NCBI RefSeq assembly: GCF_001562275.1
Contig: NZ_CP014304.1
Coordinates: 3,286,001 to 3,350,000 of the forward strand
Length of the DNA: 64,000 bases
DNA from: Hymenobacter sp. PAMC 26628
GTDB taxonomy: Bacteria; Bacteroidota; Bacteroidia; Cytophagales; Hymenobacteraceae
Direction: 5' to 3'
Both the position numbers and the translations under genes were made by a program. Positions 33,829 through 41,614 of this stretch are shown here, in pieces; position 1 is the stretch's first letter, and the number at the start of each line of letters is the position of its first letter. The notes under the pieces were generated by a model. That model was not told the DNA's origin. It was given only the letters and a program-made list of their open reading frames with translations, and did not search any database.

Positions 33829-34875
33829 ATGTTCAACCCCCGCAAAATGATGTCTCTGGTGGCTACCGCCGCCCTGCTGCTGCCAGCCGCCGCCCAGCCG
33901 CCCGCCCGGCGCGCTACTCCAAACTAACTGACAAACAATAGACTACTCGCTACCCCAACTGCGCGGGCCGCTAACTTCGTCGGCCGCCACGGCGGGCTCA
34001 AAGTAGTGGGCACCCAGTTGGTGGACCGGAAGGGCGAAAAAATTGCGCGGCGGGGCGTGAGCTTCGGGTGGCACAGCTTGTGGCCGCGCTTCTACAACGA
34101 AAAGGCGGTGGAGTGGCTGGCCCAGGATTTCCACTGCAACGTGGTGCGGGCGGCCATGGGCATTGAGGTGGGCGAGCAGTGCTACAAAAAAGACCCAGCC
34201 TTCTCAAAGGCCAAGGTGAAGGCCGTGGTGGACGGCGCCATCAAGGCCGGTATTTACGTCATCATCGACTGGCACAGCCACAACATCAACCTCGCCGAGG
34301 CCAAGCAATTCTTCGGCGAGGTGTCGAAACCGTACGCGAAAACACCCAACGTCATCTACGAGCTGTTCAACGAGCCCGATCAGGAAAGCTGGCCCGAGGT
34401 GAAGGCTTACGCCGAGGAAATCATCAAAGTCATCCGCGCCAACGACCCTGATAACGTTATCCTCGTGGGCTGCCCGCACTGGGACCAGGACATCAACCTG
34501 CCCGCCGCCGACCCCATCCGGGGCCCCAAAAACCTGATGTACACCATGCACTTCTACGCCGCCACGCACGGCAAGGAGTTGCGCGACCGCACCGACGCAG
34601 CCCTGGCCAGCGGCCTGCCGGTGTTCATCTCCGAATCGGCGGGCATGGAGGCCTCCGGCGACGGGCCCCTGAACCCCGCGGCCTGGCAGGCCTACATCGA
34701 TTGGATGGAAGCCAAGTGCCTGAGCTGGATCACCTGGTCGGTATCGGACAAGGACGAAACCTGCTCGATGCTCCAGAAATCGGCCAGCTCCACGGGCCCC
34801 TGGAAAGACGCAGATTTGAAAGAATCGGGCCGGCAAACGCGGGCCCTTTTGCGCAAATACAACACGGAAAAATAG
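33829..34875 (+). pseudogene. GH5 endoglucanase with in-frame stop after the signal peptide
   Basis: The ATG at 33829 opens a signal peptide (MMSLVATAALLLPAAAQ). An in-frame TAA at 33925-33927 (codon 33) then interrupts it. The same frame continues without another stop through VGTQLVDRKGEKIARRG, FGWHSLWPRFYNEKAVEW and the GH5 active site. The acid/base is in YELFNEPDQESW, the nucleophile in VFISESAGMEASG, and AIKAGIYVIIDWHSHNI gives the conserved histidine. The catalytic domain is full length to TAA at 34873-34875. It would hydrolyse beta-1,4-glucans if exported. A GTG at 34006 could start a cytoplasmic form. One base change explains the interruption. Confidence 0.8.
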
Positions 34876-34925
34876 TTGCTTATCAGGCCTGATTAGGGCC
34901 CCAGCCGCCCCCGCCGGGGCCCTAA

Positions 34926-36032
34926 TCACTCGTAGCGCCGCCCCTTCCACACCACGGCCCCGCCGAACAGGCGCACGTACGCCATGCCCAGGGTGAGGGC
35001 CAGCGTGTAGCCTTCGAAGAGCGGCAGCAGCCAGGGGCGCAGGCGCAGGCCGGCGCGGTGGTAGCACACGGCCGCCAGGGCCCCCTGCACCGCCACGCGC
35101 CCGCCCCACAGCGCCAGCGCCAGGCCCGGGGCTCCCGCCCAGACAAGGGCGCCCAGCGCCGGCCAGAAGCTGCTGTACACCAGCAGCTCCAGGCGCAGGC
35201 GCAGCGGCAGGGCCTGCACCCCGCGCAGCCAGCGGTGGCGCTGCCGCAGCAGGGCCCGCCAGGTGGGCATGGGCAACGAATCGGCCCGGGCTTCGGCGCT
35301 GAACACGTGGCGGAAGCCGTAGCCCTGCGCCAGCACGGCCCGGAACAGGGCGTAGTCTTCGGTGACGGAGAAGGGCAGGGCCTCGTAGCCGCCGGTGGCC
35401 TGGTAGGCGGCGCGCGTCACGAGCATGTTGTTGCCCATGGCCGTGACGGGCCGGCCGCCGGCGCTCACCACCTGGATGAGGCCCAGCGAGAGCAGCCAGT
35501 CGAGGCCCTGGAGGCGGTCGAACAGCCGGGGCCCCTGCACGGCGGTGATGCCCGTGACGGTGCCCACCCCGGGCGCGGCGTGGGCCAGCAGCGCGGTTAT
35601 CCAGGTGACAGGGAGGTGGATGTCGGCGTCGGTGACGAAGAAATACGCGGTGGTGGCGCGGCGGGCCAGGTGGGCCAGCACGTTGGCCTTGCCGCGGGCC
35701 GTGCCCAGGGCGTCGGTGATGGGCACGATTTCAAAATGCCCTTCAAAGCCCCGCATAGCGGCTTCGGCCACGGCGGCGGTACCGTCGGTGCTGCCGTCGT
35801 CGCCGAGCAGGATTTCCAGCAGCTCGGGCGGGTAGCGCAGGGCGCGCAGGCTGGCCAGGCAGCGCGGCAGGGCCCCAGCTTCGTTGCGGGCGGCCAGCAA
35901 AACGCTGACGCGGGGCAGCGGTGCGGGCAGCGCCCCCGCGGCGGGGGCCCCGCGCCGGGTGGCCAGGGCCCCCGCCGAGCCGGCCAGCACCAGCAGCCAC
36001 AGCGCGCAGTACAGCAGCAAAAAAGTCGTCAT
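34926..36032 (-). CDS. Membrane glycosyltransferase, GT2 family
   Basis: Starting at the ATG at 36032 the protein has 368 residues. An N-terminal helix (MTTFLLLYCALWLLVLAGSA) anchors it. The GT2 domain shows RVSVLLAARNEAGALPRCLA, the nucleotide-binding LGDDGSTDGTAAVAEA, the DxD-type TDADIHLPVTW, the acceptor EDYALFRAVLA and QRHRWLRG. Three C-terminal helices follow. Such processive or semi-processive enzymes build polysaccharides or glycolipids at the inner membrane. It begins 34 bp after the polysaccharide deacetylase stop, in the same direction, so the two probably modify one envelope glycan. Confidence 0.9.
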   Translation of the reverse strand: MTTFLLLYCALWLLVLAGSAGALATRRGAPAAGALPAPLPRVSVLLAARNEAGALPRCLASLRALRYPPELLEILLGDDGSTDGTAAVAEAAMRGFEGHFEIVPITDALGTARGKANVLAHLARRATTAYFFVTDADIHLPVTWITALLAHAAPGVGTVTGITAVQGPRLFDRLQGLDWLLSLGLIQVVSAGGRPVTAMGNNMLVTRAAYQATGGYEALPFSVTEDYALFRAVLAQGYGFRHVFSAEARADSLPMPTWRALLRQRHRWLRGVQALPLRLRLELLVYSSFWPALGALVWAGAPGLALALWGGRVAVQGALAAVCYHRAGLRLRPWLLPLFEGYTLALTLGMAYVRLFGGAVVWKGRRYE

Positions 36033-36066
36033 CGAACCAGGCTGGAAAGGTGCGCCGGCCGCCGCG

Positions 36067-36795
36067 CTACAGCGCTGCGAATTCGTAGCCGCGCCGGGCA
36101 AAGTACGTCAGTACCCGCGGCAGCACGTAGCGGAGGCGGGCGCTGGCCTTGCGGCTGTCGTGAAACACGAGGATGTCGCCGGGGCGGGCGGCGGCCAGCG
36201 TCAGGTGCAGGCACTCGGCGGGGGCCAGCCGGGGGTCGTAGTCGCGGGTGAGCACCGACCACTGCACCACCCGAAACCCGGGCCGCAGCGCCCGCAGCAG
36301 CGGCCACGTGAGGCGGCCGTAGGGCGGGCGGAACAGCGGCCCTTGCGGAGCTGCTGGCGGTTGGCCAAGGGCAGGCGGAGGTGAGAGGCTGGCAGGAAGC
36401 ACGCCAGCCGCTAAGTCGTGCAGGGCCTGCTGGCACTGGGCCACCCCGGCCAGGTACTCGGCGCGGGAAATTTGCCAGGCGCTGCGGTGGTGCTGGGTGT
36501 GGTTGCCCAGGCGGTGGCCGGCGGCCAGGGCGGCACGGGCAATTTCGGGGTGGCGGGCCAGGTTGTCGCCCACGCAAAAGAACGTAGCCTTGGCGCCGTG
36601 CTCCGCCAACTGCGCCAGCACCCAAGGGGTTTCCTCGGGAATGGGGCCGTCGTCGAAGGTGAGGTAGAGGCACGGGCGGCCGCTGGGGCCCGCGGCGGGG
36701 CCGTGCCACTCGACCCCCGGCAGCAGGCGGTGCAGCAGCCGGGGCGGGCGCGTGAGCAGGGCCCCTTCCAGCCAGCTCATCAGCGGGCCCAGCAT
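36067..36795 (-). CDS. Polysaccharide deacetylase (NodB/CE4) family protein
   Basis: The 242-residue protein has the CE4 motifs in order: YLTFDDGPIPEETPWVL (catalytic Asp and metal ligand), LGNHTQHHRSAWQ (metal-binding His pair), LFRPPYGRLTWPLL and DILVFHDSRKASARL. A short N-terminal stretch (LTRPPRLLHRLLPGVEW) is amphipathic. The ATG overlaps the upstream gene's TGA by one base (TGATG at 36795), so translation is coupled. CE4 enzymes remove N- or O-acetyl groups from glycans. With the GT2 gene next to it, a cell-surface polysaccharide is the likely target. Confidence 0.9.
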   Translation of the reverse strand: MLGPLMSWLEGALLTRPPRLLHRLLPGVEWHGPAAGPSGRPCLYLTFDDGPIPEETPWVLAQLAEHGAKATFFCVGDNLARHPEIARAALAAGHRLGNHTQHHRSAWQISRAEYLAGVAQCQQALHDLAAGVLPASLSPPPALGQPPAAPQGPLFRPPYGRLTWPLLRALRPGFRVVQWSVLTRDYDPRLAPAECLHLTLAAARPGDILVFHDSRKASARLRYVLPRVLTYFARRGYEFAAL

Positions 36796-37400
36796 CAGCG
36801 GGCGATGCGCATGTAGGGCACGCCGGCGCCGGGCAGCGGGCCCAGCACCTGGGCCAGGGCCTTGAGGAAATTGGGGGCCGTGTCGGGCCGGCCGGCGGCG
36901 GGGCCCCGGCCGAGCTGGCGGTAGTGCTCGCCGCGCCACTCGCCCACTGCGGTGGGCGTGCCGGCCTCGTCGGAGCTGCGGCCCAGGGTGGCTTCGAGCA
37001 GGAAGTAGCGGGGGCGCGGCGCGTCGAGGGCTTCGGGGGGCGCGCCGGGGGCCCCGGGGCTGTCGTCGTCGTCGTCGTCGGCCTCCTCGTCGTCGGGGTA
37101 GTCTTCCTCGTCGTTTTCGTACACCAGGGCCCCAAAATGGGCTTCGGTGCTGGCCTGCGGGGCGGGCAGGTGCAGCAGGGCCACGGCGCGGCCGGCCACC
37201 TCGTGCCAGGTCAGGCGCAGGCCGCGCGACGATACGTGCTCGGCGGGCGGGAGGCCCTCGGCGGCCTTTTCCCACATGTAAAGCAGCAGTTCACGGGCCA
37301 GGGCGGGGTCGGCCAGCTCGCGGCGCACGGCGGCGGGGCGGCGGCCGGCCAGCTGGGGCACGAGCACGTGGGCAAAAGCGTAGGGATGCGGACGGGCCAT
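36795..37400 (-). CDS. Acidic hypothetical protein, first gene of the glycan operon
   Basis: The 201 residues have a mixed-charge N-terminal domain (PYAFAHVLVPQLAGRRPAAV, LLLYMWEKAAEGLPP). A strongly acidic stretch near 100-115 (NDEEDYPDDEEADDDDDDS) separates it from a C-terminal part (YFLLEATLGRSSDEAG, GEWRGEHYRQLG). No signal peptide or known catalytic motif is seen. It is translationally coupled to the deacetylase gene, so it may support the same glycan pathway, but I do not recognise the family. Confidence 0.75.
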   Translation of the reverse strand: MARPHPYAFAHVLVPQLAGRRPAAVRRELADPALARELLLYMWEKAAEGLPPAEHVSSRGLRLTWHEVAGRAVALLHLPAPQASTEAHFGALVYENDEEDYPDDEEADDDDDDSPGAPGAPPEALDAPRPRYFLLEATLGRSSDEAGTPTAVGEWRGEHYRQLGRGPAAGRPDTAPNFLKALAQVLGPLPGAGVPYMRIAR

Positions 37401-37506
37401 AAGTGGGGCAAAAGTAGGCCGCCGGGGGTTTAGTTGGCAGGTGTCGGGGGCTCATTATCGGTTGCCCGTGGTCCGTTATTCAATGAAAAGAATCTGTAAT
37501 TTTTTA

Positions 37507-37534
37507 GGCAATGATATACATTTGTACACCAAAT
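37507..37534 (+). repeat. Left terminal inverted repeat of the IS1595-type transposon
   Basis: It reads GGCAATGATATACATTTGTA then CACCAAAT and matches the reverse complement of the right end at 24 of 28 positions. Most mismatches fall in the ATTT block. There the left end forms TACATTTG (37517-37524), a match to the Bacteroidota -7 element TAnnTTTG. This could start transcription about 60 bp before the transposase ATG. Confidence 0.85.
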
Positions 37535-37588
37535 ACAACTTATTGAAATTTTGAGCGTCTATTTACACTAGACAAACGCACTGGTGCT

Positions 37589-38503
37589 ATGCTCCCTACT
37601 TTCAAAAGCCTGCTCGATTTGGTAAAAGCCTTCCCCGACGAGGAGGCTTGCTTGCTGCATTTGGAAGCGCTGCGGTGGAACGGCATCCCCGTTTCACCGT
37701 TTGACGCCACTTCCAAGGTGTACAAGTGCGCGGGGCACAAATACAAGTGCAAGAACACTGGCAAGTACTTCAACGTCAAGGTGGGCACCGTGTTTGAAGA
37801 TACCAAGATACCGCTGCAAAAGTGGTTCATGGCCCTCTATATCTTCTCTAGCCACAAAAAGGGCATTTCCTCGCACCAGTTGGCCCGCGACATTGACGTA
37901 ACGCAGAAAAGCGCGTGGTTTCTGTTGCACCGCTTGCGTTACGCCTTCGCCCACCCCAACTTTCAGGCAACGATGGACGGCACCGTGGAGGTGGACGAAA
38001 CCTACGTGGGCGGCAAGGAGAGCAACAAACACGCTAGCAAGAAAACGCCGAACACGCAAGGCCGCAGCCTCAAGACCAAAAAGGCCGTGGTGGGCGTGTT
38101 GCAGCGCGACGGGCACGTAATCGCCCAAATGGTGGAAGATGTAACGAGCGCGACGCTTGTAACCATCATCAACGAGACGGTGGAAGCGGGCGCGACGATG
38201 CACACCGACGAATACCAAGCTTACGGGCCGATTGCCGCTGTGTACAACCACCAGATTGTCCGCCACAGCGCCAAGCAGTACGTGGACGACAAAGCGCACA
38301 CCAACGGCTTAGAAGGCTTTTGGAGCCACTTTAAGCGCATGGTGGACGGCATCTACCACCACGTCAGCTTTGAGCACTTGCAAGCCTACGTAACCGAGTT
38401 TTCGCTTCGTTGGAATACGCGCCGTTCGGCTACGGCCGACCGCTTCAATTTGATTCTCGGCAATATTGCTGGACGCCTTACTTATGCAACCTTGATTGCG
38501 TAG
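37589..38503 (+). CDS. IS1595-family (ISXO2-like) transposase
   Basis: This 304-residue transposase is intact. The N-terminal zinc-ribbon-like part covers CLLHLEALRWNG and YKCAGHKYKCKNTGKYFNV, followed by KVGTVFEDTKIPLQKWF, as in ISXO2 transposases. A helix-turn-helix region (ISSHQLARDIDVTQKSAWFL) follows. The catalytic domain shows VEVDETYVGGKE, MHTDEYQAYGP and NGLEGFWSHFKRMVDGIYHH, supplying the acidic triad and the family's asparagine/glutamate segment. It should move the whole 37507-41283 element by cut-and-paste. Confidence 0.93.
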   Translation: MLPTFKSLLDLVKAFPDEEACLLHLEALRWNGIPVSPFDATSKVYKCAGHKYKCKNTGKYFNVKVGTVFEDTKIPLQKWFMALYIFSSHKKGISSHQLARDIDVTQKSAWFLLHRLRYAFAHPNFQATMDGTVEVDETYVGGKESNKHASKKTPNTQGRSLKTKKAVVGVLQRDGHVIAQMVEDVTSATLVTIINETVEAGATMHTDEYQAYGPIAAVYNHQIVRHSAKQYVDDKAHTNGLEGFWSHFKRMVDGIYHHVSFEHLQAYVTEFSLRWNTRRSATADRFNLILGNIAGRLTYATLIA

Positions 38504-38581
38504 CCTGCGCCCAGGAACAGGCTTAATTGCTTGTTTTCTTGCAAAAGTATTTGATTATAACCCTTTTAATCCTCGCCCAGC

Positions 38582-39625
38582 ATGAAACAGAAACTCCTTC
38601 GTTCTACCTATGAAGGCAAATTGCAAGTGGGCGATATTGAGCTCACGGTTGCCGTGCTAGAGGATGGCAGCAGGGTAATAAAAAGCCGGGCAATTTTTCA
38701 GGCGTTTGGCCGCAGAATACGGGGGCGATCTGAAGCGGAAGCTGCTTTGCGTGTGCCCAACAGGCCCAGCTTCATTGACGCCAAGAATGTCCAGCCGCTC
38801 ATAAGCCCAGAGCTTGAGGAATTGCTTGTGCCAATCACTTACGAAGGCAAAGATGGGAAGCCAATTGAGGGATATAACGCCCTCATTTTGCCACAGTTGT
38901 GCAAAGTTTACCTTGACGCACGGGCCGGGGGCATTCTTTTCGAACGTCAACTCCCATTAGCGAGGGCAAGCGAAATATTGCTCGTCGGCTTGTCTAACAT
39001 CGGCATTATTGCCCTTATCGATGAAGCCACTGGTTACCAGTATGACCGTGAACGCGACGAACTGCAAAAAATACTCAAGGCTTACATCAATGAGGCGTTG
39101 TTGCCGTGGCAACGTCGTTTCCCGAACGTATACTACAAAGAACTATTTAGGCTAAATGGGTGGGACTTTTCGATAAGTGAAATTACGCGGCGGCGGCCCA
39201 GCATCATTGGCCTTTGGACCAATCAGTTTATTTACGAACAACTTCCTAAAGACGTACTGAAGACCCTGAAGGAGAAAACACCGAAAAATGAAGCAGGGCA
39301 ATACAAGGCCAAATTTCACCAAAGCTTTATAGAAGATATTGGGCACCCTGGTTTACAAAATCAAATAAGCTCGGTTGTTGCCCTGATGGGTATTTCCGAC
39401 ACAATGGACGGGTTTAGGGCCCAATTTGAGCGCTTAAAACAACGACGGGCCGGCCAATTGGAATTCACACTTGAAACCGGTAATTCTGCAAAACCCAAGC
39501 TTAATCCATCAACTCCCTTCGACACATCCTTAAAAGCATTGCTCAATGTACCGCCGCCTAAGAAGGACAGCGAAGAGCCTAGCGAAGAAGCCCCGGCAAC
39601 AAAAAAATCAAAAGCCACCAAATAA
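38582..39625 (+). CDS. P63C-domain protein, transposon cargo
   Basis: The 347 residues contain the P63C domain, recognised by LPWQRRFPNVYYKELFRLNG near 178, then IGLWTNQFIYEQLPKDVL and the histidine segment KFHQSFIEDIGHPGLQNQ. The N-terminal half (DIELTVAVLEDGSRVIKSRA, ARASEILLVGLSNIGIIALI) resembles phage antirepressor-associated proteins. The C-terminus is a charged low-complexity tail. P63C proteins are usually phage- or element-borne and their activity is unknown. A regulatory or DNA-associated role is the common guess. It lies 78 bp behind the transposase gene, in the same direction, and ends in a strong terminator. Confidence 0.85.
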   Translation: MKQKLLRSTYEGKLQVGDIELTVAVLEDGSRVIKSRAIFQAFGRRIRGRSEAEAALRVPNRPSFIDAKNVQPLISPELEELLVPITYEGKDGKPIEGYNALILPQLCKVYLDARAGGILFERQLPLARASEILLVGLSNIGIIALIDEATGYQYDRERDELQKILKAYINEALLPWQRRFPNVYYKELFRLNGWDFSISEITRRRPSIIGLWTNQFIYEQLPKDVLKTLKEKTPKNEAGQYKAKFHQSFIEDIGHPGLQNQISSVVALMGISDTMDGFRAQFERLKQRRAGQLEFTLETGNSAKPKLNPSTPFDTSLKALLNVPPPKKDSEEPSEEAPATKKSKATK

Positions 39626-39626
39626 G

Positions 39627-39651
39627 AAAGGCCCCGCAGTGCGGAGCCTTT
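39627..39651. terminator. Bidirectional terminator between convergent cargo genes
   Basis: A 12-bp stem with one mismatch (AAAGGCCCCGCA with TGCGGAGCCTTT) has T residues on the plus strand and a T run on the minus strand. It starts one base after the P63C stop and ends 10 bp before the last stop of the minus-strand operon. Confidence 0.8.
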
Positions 39652-39661
39652 TAAAGGAAAA

Positions 39662-40153
39662 TTACAAGGGAGCGTTTTTGACCGCTTTGCAGACATCGCC
39701 CATGTAATTGCGCATCTTGAGCTTGATGGATTTAGGCGGTTCTACTATGCGCCCTCCTTCCGTTACTTCTTGTTGGCAGTGGGGGTACATGCACTCATTC
39801 GGAGCGTGCACAACGCTAGCCCGAAATTGGCGGGAATCTTTGGGGTCAGAAGGCGTATAAACCTTTTCTAGTTGCGCGTGCTGAAAAGCAACAATTCCCC
39901 AATCGGCGTAATAATGCGTATTGTTTTCCTGTCTTTCGTCGTAAAGTACATCTGTTGGCGCCTGAGAAAACAATTCCCGGTTATAGGAATCTTCCCGCAA
40001 GCAGATCGTAGATGAGCTTATTTGAGAAGTTCCGGGTAACACCAAAGGTTCCTTGGGATAGCGCCGAAACAGTAATTCGGTTGGCTCAAAATCGGGAACA
40101 ACGGGCCGCCCGTTCTGATGCAAATAACTCGGAACGGTATTATTGCTGCACAT
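39662..40153 (-). CDS. Transposon cargo operon, gene 3, unknown function
   Basis: The 163 residues show no signal peptide or membrane segment. Notable stretches are FEPTELLFRRYPKEPLVLPG near 22, a serine-rich SSSTICLREDSYNRELFSQA near 46 and PTDVLYDERQENNTHYYADWG. A cysteine/histidine cluster (VHAPNECMYPHCQQE) near 113-127 might bind metal. The C-terminus is basic (KSIKLKMRNYMGDVCKAVKN). It overlaps gene 2 by 14 bp, so the two are co-translated. I do not recognise a named family. GC content is low compared with host genes. Confidence 0.75.
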   Translation of the reverse strand: MCSNNTVPSYLHQNGRPVVPDFEPTELLFRRYPKEPLVLPGTSQISSSTICLREDSYNRELFSQAPTDVLYDERQENNTHYYADWGIVAFQHAQLEKVYTPSDPKDSRQFRASVVHAPNECMYPHCQQEVTEGGRIVEPPKSIKLKMRNYMGDVCKAVKNAPL

Positions 40154-40733
40154 TGCTTCCTACGATGGCCGCATACATTGATTCAATCGTGGTATACAAA
40201 TCCTCCCGACGAATATCGTACGCCACAGGCTCTTCGCGGCCTTGCCTACGCAAATATGCAATGTCTCCGTCGCCAAATACCTCAAGCAAGAAATAAGTAC
40301 CTGCTTGCAAAAATTCGAACATCACGCTATCGTCATCCGTGTATTGCACAAGGATGTTGTTGATGTTGAAACTGCTGAAAATGGTAGCTGCTTCCAGTGC
40401 GGTGGCACTCTGCGTAAATCCCATTGCTTTTGGATTTGCTAAAGCCACACTTAAGTTGTCAGCGACACGTTCGCTAGCATCAATTGGTTGCTCCCCAGGG
40501 AAACCTTTGGCTATTGGATAGCTTGCATTTGAGCTATTAGTGTACACGCCAGGTATAGTCATGAACACCACTAAGTCATTACTGGAAGTAGACAGAGTAC
40601 CTTTTCCGGCAACAGCAAAATAAATGGTGCCTGTATCGGCAGACTTATCGACAACGCGCGCGGTGGACACAAAATAGTTGAGTTCAGGAGCCAGTTGCAT
40701 AGGAATGAATGTATTAGTTGTTAGCGCTTTCAT
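40140..40733 (-). CDS. Transposon cargo operon, gene 2, unknown function
   Basis: The 197-residue protein has a beta-rich N-terminal part (LNYFVSTARVVDKSADTGTI, NDLVVFMTIPGVYTNSSNAS). A helix follows (ADNLSVALANPKAMGFTQSA), then an antiparallel beta unit, DDSVMFEFLQAGTYFLLEVF and GDGDIAYLRRQGREEPVAYD. Its C-terminal helix is DLYTTIESMYAAIV. The last 80 residues look like a small beta-sheet domain that meets a ligand or partner. No catalytic motif is evident. It overlaps gene 1 by 20 bp and gene 3 by 14 bp, which indicates a coupled three-protein unit. Confidence 0.75.
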   Translation of the reverse strand: MKALTTNTFIPMQLAPELNYFVSTARVVDKSADTGTIYFAVAGKGTLSTSSNDLVVFMTIPGVYTNSSNASYPIAKGFPGEQPIDASERVADNLSVALANPKAMGFTQSATALEAATIFSSFNINNILVQYTDDDSVMFEFLQAGTYFLLEVFGDGDIAYLRRQGREEPVAYDIRREDLYTTIESMYAAIVGSNVQQ

Positions 40734-41070
40734 GTTGGTTGCTTGCTTCGAAAGCGGTCATCATCGTCTGTAATGAGTTTATTACGTTTTTCACAGTTTG
40801 CATATCCAACAATACGCCTTGCTGTACTTCACGCACAATACCGTTTCTTGCACTTCTAGCCTTTTCGGGCCCTAATGTATTGTTTTCAACAAAAAAAGTC
40901 ATCAAGTCAGGTAGCGGCAGACGGTCAACATAAAAACTCAGGTTAATAAGCCCGCCAGGTGTAACGCTCGAATAAATGCCACTGGCGTACGATGTTTTGA
41001 AATCGTGTGATTGCACAACGTGGAAATCGACCGTTGCTGCGGGTTGCGTCGTTGCTGGTTGCTCTGACAT
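40714..41070 (-). CDS. Transposon cargo operon, gene 1, unknown function
   Basis: I take the ATG at 41070 (MSEQPATTQPAATVDFHVVQ), giving 118 residues. The frame is open upstream to 41166 but that part is unlike a protein start. The body is two or three beta strands (FKTSYASGIYSSVTPGGLIN, then LSFYVDRLPLPDLMTFFVEN), a charged segment with IVREVQQGVLLDMQTV and a C-terminal helix (KNVINSLQTMMTAFEAS). The layout recalls DUF3467-like proteins, a weak resemblance only. On the minus strand TATCTTTG (41121-41128) may serve as a -7 promoter element about 50 bp upstream. Confidence 0.75.
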   Translation of the reverse strand: MSEQPATTQPAATVDFHVVQSHDFKTSYASGIYSSVTPGGLINLSFYVDRLPLPDLMTFFVENNTLGPEKARSARNGIVREVQQGVLLDMQTVKNVINSLQTMMTAFEASNQHESANN

Positions 41071-41254
41071 ACAAATGTTCGTTAACGGTGGCGGGGCTAC
41101 ACATCGAATAAAATGGGCCACAAAGATAAGGCGGTGCGCCTTCGGCTTGGGCAGCAACCTACGCACGCTATAAGCATACAGACGCGGCTATACCACCCAA
41201 ATAGCACAACTCAACACAAAATCAGTGTTAATACGTACTCACGCTAAGTATTCC

Positions 41255-41283
41255 AACTTGGTGTACACTCGTATATCATTGCC
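41255..41283 (-). repeat. Right terminal inverted repeat of the IS1595-type transposon
   Basis: Read inward on the minus strand it starts GGCAATGATATACGAGTGTA and continues CACCAAGT. It mirrors the left end except for the GAGT block, where the left end has ATTT. The target duplication ATTTTTTA follows at 41284-41291. Confidence 0.85.
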
Positions 41284-41614
41284 ATTTTTTATTATTTAAT
41301 GCAGTGATTTGTTTTGTTTTAGGTAGTCAAAAATCAGTTTATCAACTCCCACAACTTGGTCTTTATCAGAATAGCCAAACCATTTAATGGCTTCTATTTC
41401 AGAATTTGCCTTTAGTATTCCATTATAACCCCCTGAATAACAAGTCATCTTTACCAAAACCCCTTCTGGTTGTCCGTGAGCCTGAGCCTCAAAAATTCCT
41501 ATAAAACTCAAAGTGCTTTTGTCGATGGTTACGCTCAGCTCTTCGTAAATTTCTCGGATCAGTGCTTGTTCGTCCGTTTCACCCAGCTCCCTTTTACCAC
41601 CCGGAATATAGTAT

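Larger units (their letters stand above)
37507..41283. mobile_element. Complete IS1595-type transposon with four cargo genes
   Basis: The 3777-bp element is bounded by imperfect inverted ends starting GGCAATGATATAC and sharing GTACACCAA. It is flanked by a perfect 8-bp direct repeat ATTTTTTA at 37499-37506 and 41284-41291. An 8-bp duplication is the known signature of the IS1595 family, and the element encodes an IS1595/ISXO2-like transposase near the left end. The cargo is a P63C-domain gene in the same direction and a convergent three-gene operon of unknown function, separated by a bidirectional terminator. GC content is much lower than in the host sequence. Ends and duplication are intact, so the insertion looks recent. 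Confidence 0.93.
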
